From JAPPHA01 sp963662705 (GTDB taxonomy: Bacteria; Pseudomonadota; Alphaproteobacteria; Rhodobacterales; Rhodobacteraceae), in assembly GCA_963662705.2 (NCBI GenBank), contig OY759767.1:5828001-5892000 (forward strand): 64,000 bases of DNA, given 5' to 3'. The translations under genes and the position numbers were made by a program. Below are positions 61,377 to 64,000 of the stretch, piece by piece (position 1 is the stretch's first letter; each line of letters begins with the position of its first letter). A model generated the notes under the pieces. That model did no database searches and was not told where the DNA came from. It was given only the letters and a program-made list of their open reading frames with translations.

Positions 61377-62172
61377 TTTTCCCGTGCATTTGCACAGAAA
61401 CGACGCTGTTGTCACGCTTTCTCGATACAGTTTACGCGCATTCCACCGGGCACCGCACAGCGGTCGAAAAAACCTGAAAGGATGTGTTGGCGGACTCGGT
61501 CCCGGCGACCGGGATCAAGAAATTTGTGTTGGCGCTCGGAGCGAACTTCTAATTTGAGGCTCTTGTTTATCTGCGGCATCGCTGAAACCTGAAAACGACG
61601 AATCGAGGATTTGGTCATGGAAGAAGAAAAAAAATTCTGCAGTACACCGCTGCATGATTCCGCACGGGAAAAGCCATGCATACACTCAACTGGCACGTCG
61701 AAAGTGGAGCAGATGCCTTTGCAAGAAACAATTTTAGGTCAGATTCCGATGGCATTGGTCGAAAGGTGAAATCCAGTCGACAATCCCGCAAAGGCTTGCT
61801 CGGGGTTCTGAAAACCGCCGAAATCGACCTCTCCCGTACCAGGCCGACACAAAAGCTCCGCTGGCCGAACACCACGCCGAATTCGCGGAACGGGATGTGA
61901 GCCGGACGAAACGCGAAAACGCCCGTCTACCGTTGTTGGCTTATCGTCACGACACACCCAACCTGAGCGCCCCTGGATCACGTATCGACGCTGAAAGTCC
62001 TTTTCCATTCGTCCGGAGTACTGCCCGACAACAGGAACTCCCGTTCATCGTCCAACAGATACCCGGGTTTCAGCACGCGCCCGGCTTTGGAAAAGCGAGA
62101 TTCTCGCGGTATGGACGCCCGAACCGAGGTCCTTGGCGAGCCGGAACACGAGGTGAAAGTCCAAGCGGAATA
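61377..62172. other. Region right of the IS66-DUF4338 element, no gene seen
   Basis: About 800 bp. Frames up to about 140 codons exist on both strands but overlap each other and show no known motif or ribosome site. It may contain an eroded gene. Confidence 0.45.
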
Positions 62173-62361
62173 CTACCGCACCGTTCTTGCAGCCTTTGCT
62201 TTCGCGAAGTGGCGGACCGCGGCGTCGAACTTGTCCCGGCATCCCGTATTGCAGAACCCGACAACATGGCCGTCGTATTCAATCAGCGAGTCGGCCTGCA
62301 CTGGCTTGCCTGACCAGGGGCAGGTTTCGTTGATGCAATCGGCAATATCCAACTCGGCCAT
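62173..62361 (-). CDS. Small cysteine-rich protein (YHS-like)
   Basis: 62 residues: AELDIADCINETCPWSGKPV, then YDGHVVGFCNTGCRDKFDAA. The pattern of CP-W-S-G-K-P and F-C-N-x-G-C-R-D-K-F resembles small YHS-like metal-binding proteins; some databases label such proteins glutathione S-transferase, which the sequence does not support. It is short but well conserved in style. The frame continues upstream, but the start at 62361 fits the motif. Confidence 0.78.
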   Translation of the reverse strand: MAELDIADCINETCPWSGKPVQADSLIEYDGHVVGFCNTGCRDKFDAAVRHFAKAKAARTVR

Positions 62362-62893
62362 CGCGTCACACCTTTTTTCCGTTCGAGCCGCGGATGTTAG
62401 GAAAGGACAGTAGGTCGACTCAACCGGCATGTCCAGCCGAGCAAGGATCTCGCGTTCATCCATCCGGGGAATCGAGTGTGCGATAATCGGTGCACCGCGA
62501 GAGCCCGATAGCAAAGGGATCAATTGAGCATGAACCGGGTTTTCACCAAGATTTGTCCGCGCTTGCGGTCGCCTTCGGACCAATCCGCGGGATGTCTGTC
62601 CGGCGCCGTGGAAGTGTTGGGGCCGGCACAAGGAATTGCCGGAAATCAAGGTGGTGCCGAACGAGCCCGCTTGCGCCCAGACCAAATCGGATAGCGGGGG
62701 TCTTCTTGCCCGCAGCGGCTGCGTCAATTCTGTTTGTCTTTCGGCCGTGATTCAACCCCGTGTTTTCTCAAGCACCGGGTCATGGCATTAATATCAGATA
62801 TTTGAAATTGTGCCTGTGATAGGATTGGATTGAGAGGGCTTGTGCGAACTGCTAATCTTGGAAAAATATCGGAAATTTTGAGCGCACAACTTG
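62362..62893. other. Intergenic region, no gene seen
   Basis: About 530 bp upstream of the regulator. An AT-rich part near 62780-62880 probably holds its promoter. No convincing frame is found. Confidence 0.45.
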
Positions 62894-63559
62894 ATGAGCA
62901 AGCAAATCCTCACCGTCGGGACGAGTGTTTACCAGCAGATCAAGCGGGACATTATTTTCGGTGACCTGGAACCCGGTTCGAATCTCAAGCTCAATGGCCT
63001 GAAGTCGCGCTACGCGGCGAGCCTTTCGACGCTGAGGGAAACACTGAGCCGGCTGGCAAGCGAAGGTTTCGTCGAGGCGCCGGAGCAAAGAGGGTTTTTC
63101 GTCACACCGGTATCGGCGGAGGACCTGACCGAAATCGCGGATTTGCGGATCCTCCTGGAATGCCACGCGATCGAGCAGTCCGTCGCCCTCGGCGATGTCG
63201 ACTGGGAGGGGGACCTTGTTGCGGCCCATCACAAGCTGGACCTGTCGGAACGACAGATGCTTTCGGGCGACCACTCGGAAAAGGAGGCCTGGAAGCGCTA
63301 CGATTGGGAGTTCCACCTTGCATTGATCCAGGCGTGCCGGTCGCGGAACCTTCTCGACGTTCACTCCATCGTCTTTGACAAGTACCTGAGATACCAGATG
63401 CTTGTTCTCACCTATCGCGGTGAAGAGGCGGTCCGGGAGCACAGGAAGGTGTTCGAACTGGCGCTGGCACGCGACGTCAAGGGTACCCGGGCGGCCCTGG
63501 AAGAACATATCATGAACGGCCTGAACCACACCCTGCGGCGCCTGGCAGGCAGCGGTTAG
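62894..63559 (+). CDS. GntR-family regulator with FCD domain
   Basis: 221 residues. A winged helix at about 12-75 (SVYQQIKRDIIFGDLEPGS, SRYAASLSTLRETLSRLASE) is followed by a helical FCD ligand domain (EDLTEIADLRILLECHAIEQ, WEFHLALIQACRSRNLL with the metal-ligand histidine, and EHRKVFELALARDV with the second). This matches the CsiR/FadR group controlling small organic-acid catabolism. The ATG at 62894 follows a TTG; both are possible starts. No target gene lies beside it in the window. Confidence 0.88.
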   Translation: MSKQILTVGTSVYQQIKRDIIFGDLEPGSNLKLNGLKSRYAASLSTLRETLSRLASEGFVEAPEQRGFFVTPVSAEDLTEIADLRILLECHAIEQSVALGDVDWEGDLVAAHHKLDLSERQMLSGDHSEKEAWKRYDWEFHLALIQACRSRNLLDVHSIVFDKYLRYQMLVLTYRGEEAVREHRKVFELALARDVKGTRAALEEHIMNGLNHTLRRLAGSG

Positions 63560-64000
63560 ACTCCCTGGAGCCCGGTTCCCCCGTCAGGGGCGCCGCCCGC
63601 CTGGTCGGACGTAACCGTAACGTGGATGAATGAATGTGACCCGGTCCACTCTCCCCCACGCGGCAAGCGCAGACATGCATGGGAAACCTCGATGCCTTCC
63701 CTTTGTGCTGAGGCGCTCTTGGCAAATTGCCGAGGTTTACCTTGGCTTCGACCTGCCCTTCGGGGAGCACTTCTGGCAATGTTCGCAAGCCGTTCGGTCG
63801 CGGCCGAGATAGCGTGCCCTTGACCGCGAATGACGGTCCGGTCGGCATATCCGAAGTGGTTGAAATCCAGTGACTCGCCGTTCTTCGCGATCCATTCCGG
63901 CTCGTCTTCGTTGCCGTTCCATCACATGGACAACCCGCCTGTGCCGCCCCAGGATGGGTCTTCAGTTGGCGCCAAGCCTTGGGTGTCTCGGGAAGACACC
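63560..64000. other. Right edge, no complete gene seen
   Basis: About 440 bp. A minus-strand stretch (63930 to 63570) reads as GNEDEPEWIAKNGESLDFNH, then FGYADRTVIRGQGHAIS, with protein-like composition but broken by a stop on its upstream side. It may be the tail of a decayed gene. Confidence 0.3.

Noticed and set aside
1..64000. CRISPR array
   Set aside because: No regularly spaced direct repeats were seen by eye, and no cas-like genes are present.

Overview
The window is high-GC DNA from an alphaproteobacterium, probably marine or host-associated. The evidence is an ialB-family gene directly upstream of rlmN, an NDUFA9-like epimerase, TRAP and fructose-type ABC transporters, the eroded remains of a DMSP-demethylase-like aminomethyltransferase, and many mobile elements and pseudogenes. 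No species can be named from the sequence alone.

Left end (1-9 kb) is a mobile-DNA junkyard. It opens with a partial tyrosine recombinase on the minus strand. Next is a complete recombinase-in-trio (RIT) element, with three overlapping tyrosine recombinase genes between about 93-bp inverted repeats. Its right repeat is split by an 886-nt group II intron that carries no reverse transcriptase. Beyond lie a truncated IS4-type transposase, a hypothetical gene, a RelE/HigB-type toxin with XRE antitoxin, HEPN-like and DUF4338-like fragments, and the aminomethyltransferase pseudogene.

9-29 kb is a transport and carbon-catabolism block. One long minus-strand operon (17.5 to 9.2 kb) encodes a sugar-binding protein, a cytoplasmic GH32-type fructosidase, a class II aldolase, a PfkB kinase, a FrcK-like P-loop kinase, a ROK regulator, and an ABC ATPase and permease. 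Together these would import and break down a fructoside. Upstream is a TRAP transporter (DctP/Q/M). Then comes a peptide/nickel-type ABC system, whose binding protein is transcribed divergently from a GntR/LacI-hybrid regulator and from the fused ATPase and two permeases.

28.8-48 kb holds mostly housekeeping and envelope genes: an NDUFA9-like protein, UppP, GST, QueG, an SDR epimerase, two L,D-transpeptidases, a CAP lipoprotein, RlmN, an IalB-family protein, MscS, a VOC protein, a PanB-like enzyme, an ArgE-like deacetylase, and an HpaB-type flavin monooxygenase with an unusual flavin reductase-LysR sensor fusion. An intact IS66-family element carrying a DNA adenine methylase, with an 8-bp target duplication, sits between uppP and the GST gene.

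48.9-64 kb contains two adjacent toxin-antitoxin modules (HicAB and BrnT/XRE), leuC-leuD-leuB, a YbdK-type carboxylate-amine ligase, a DUF4864 protein, an aldehyde dehydrogenase and tRNA-Pro(CGG). A second intact IS66-family element follows, carrying a DUF4338 (DruA-like) gene and flanked by its own 8-bp duplication. The window ends with a small cysteine-rich protein and a GntR/FCD regulator.

The most notable features are two independent IS66 insertions, each with an accessory gene translationally coupled to the transposase; a group II intron inside a RIT inverted repeat whose other copy preserves the empty site; and the reductase-LysR domain fusion.
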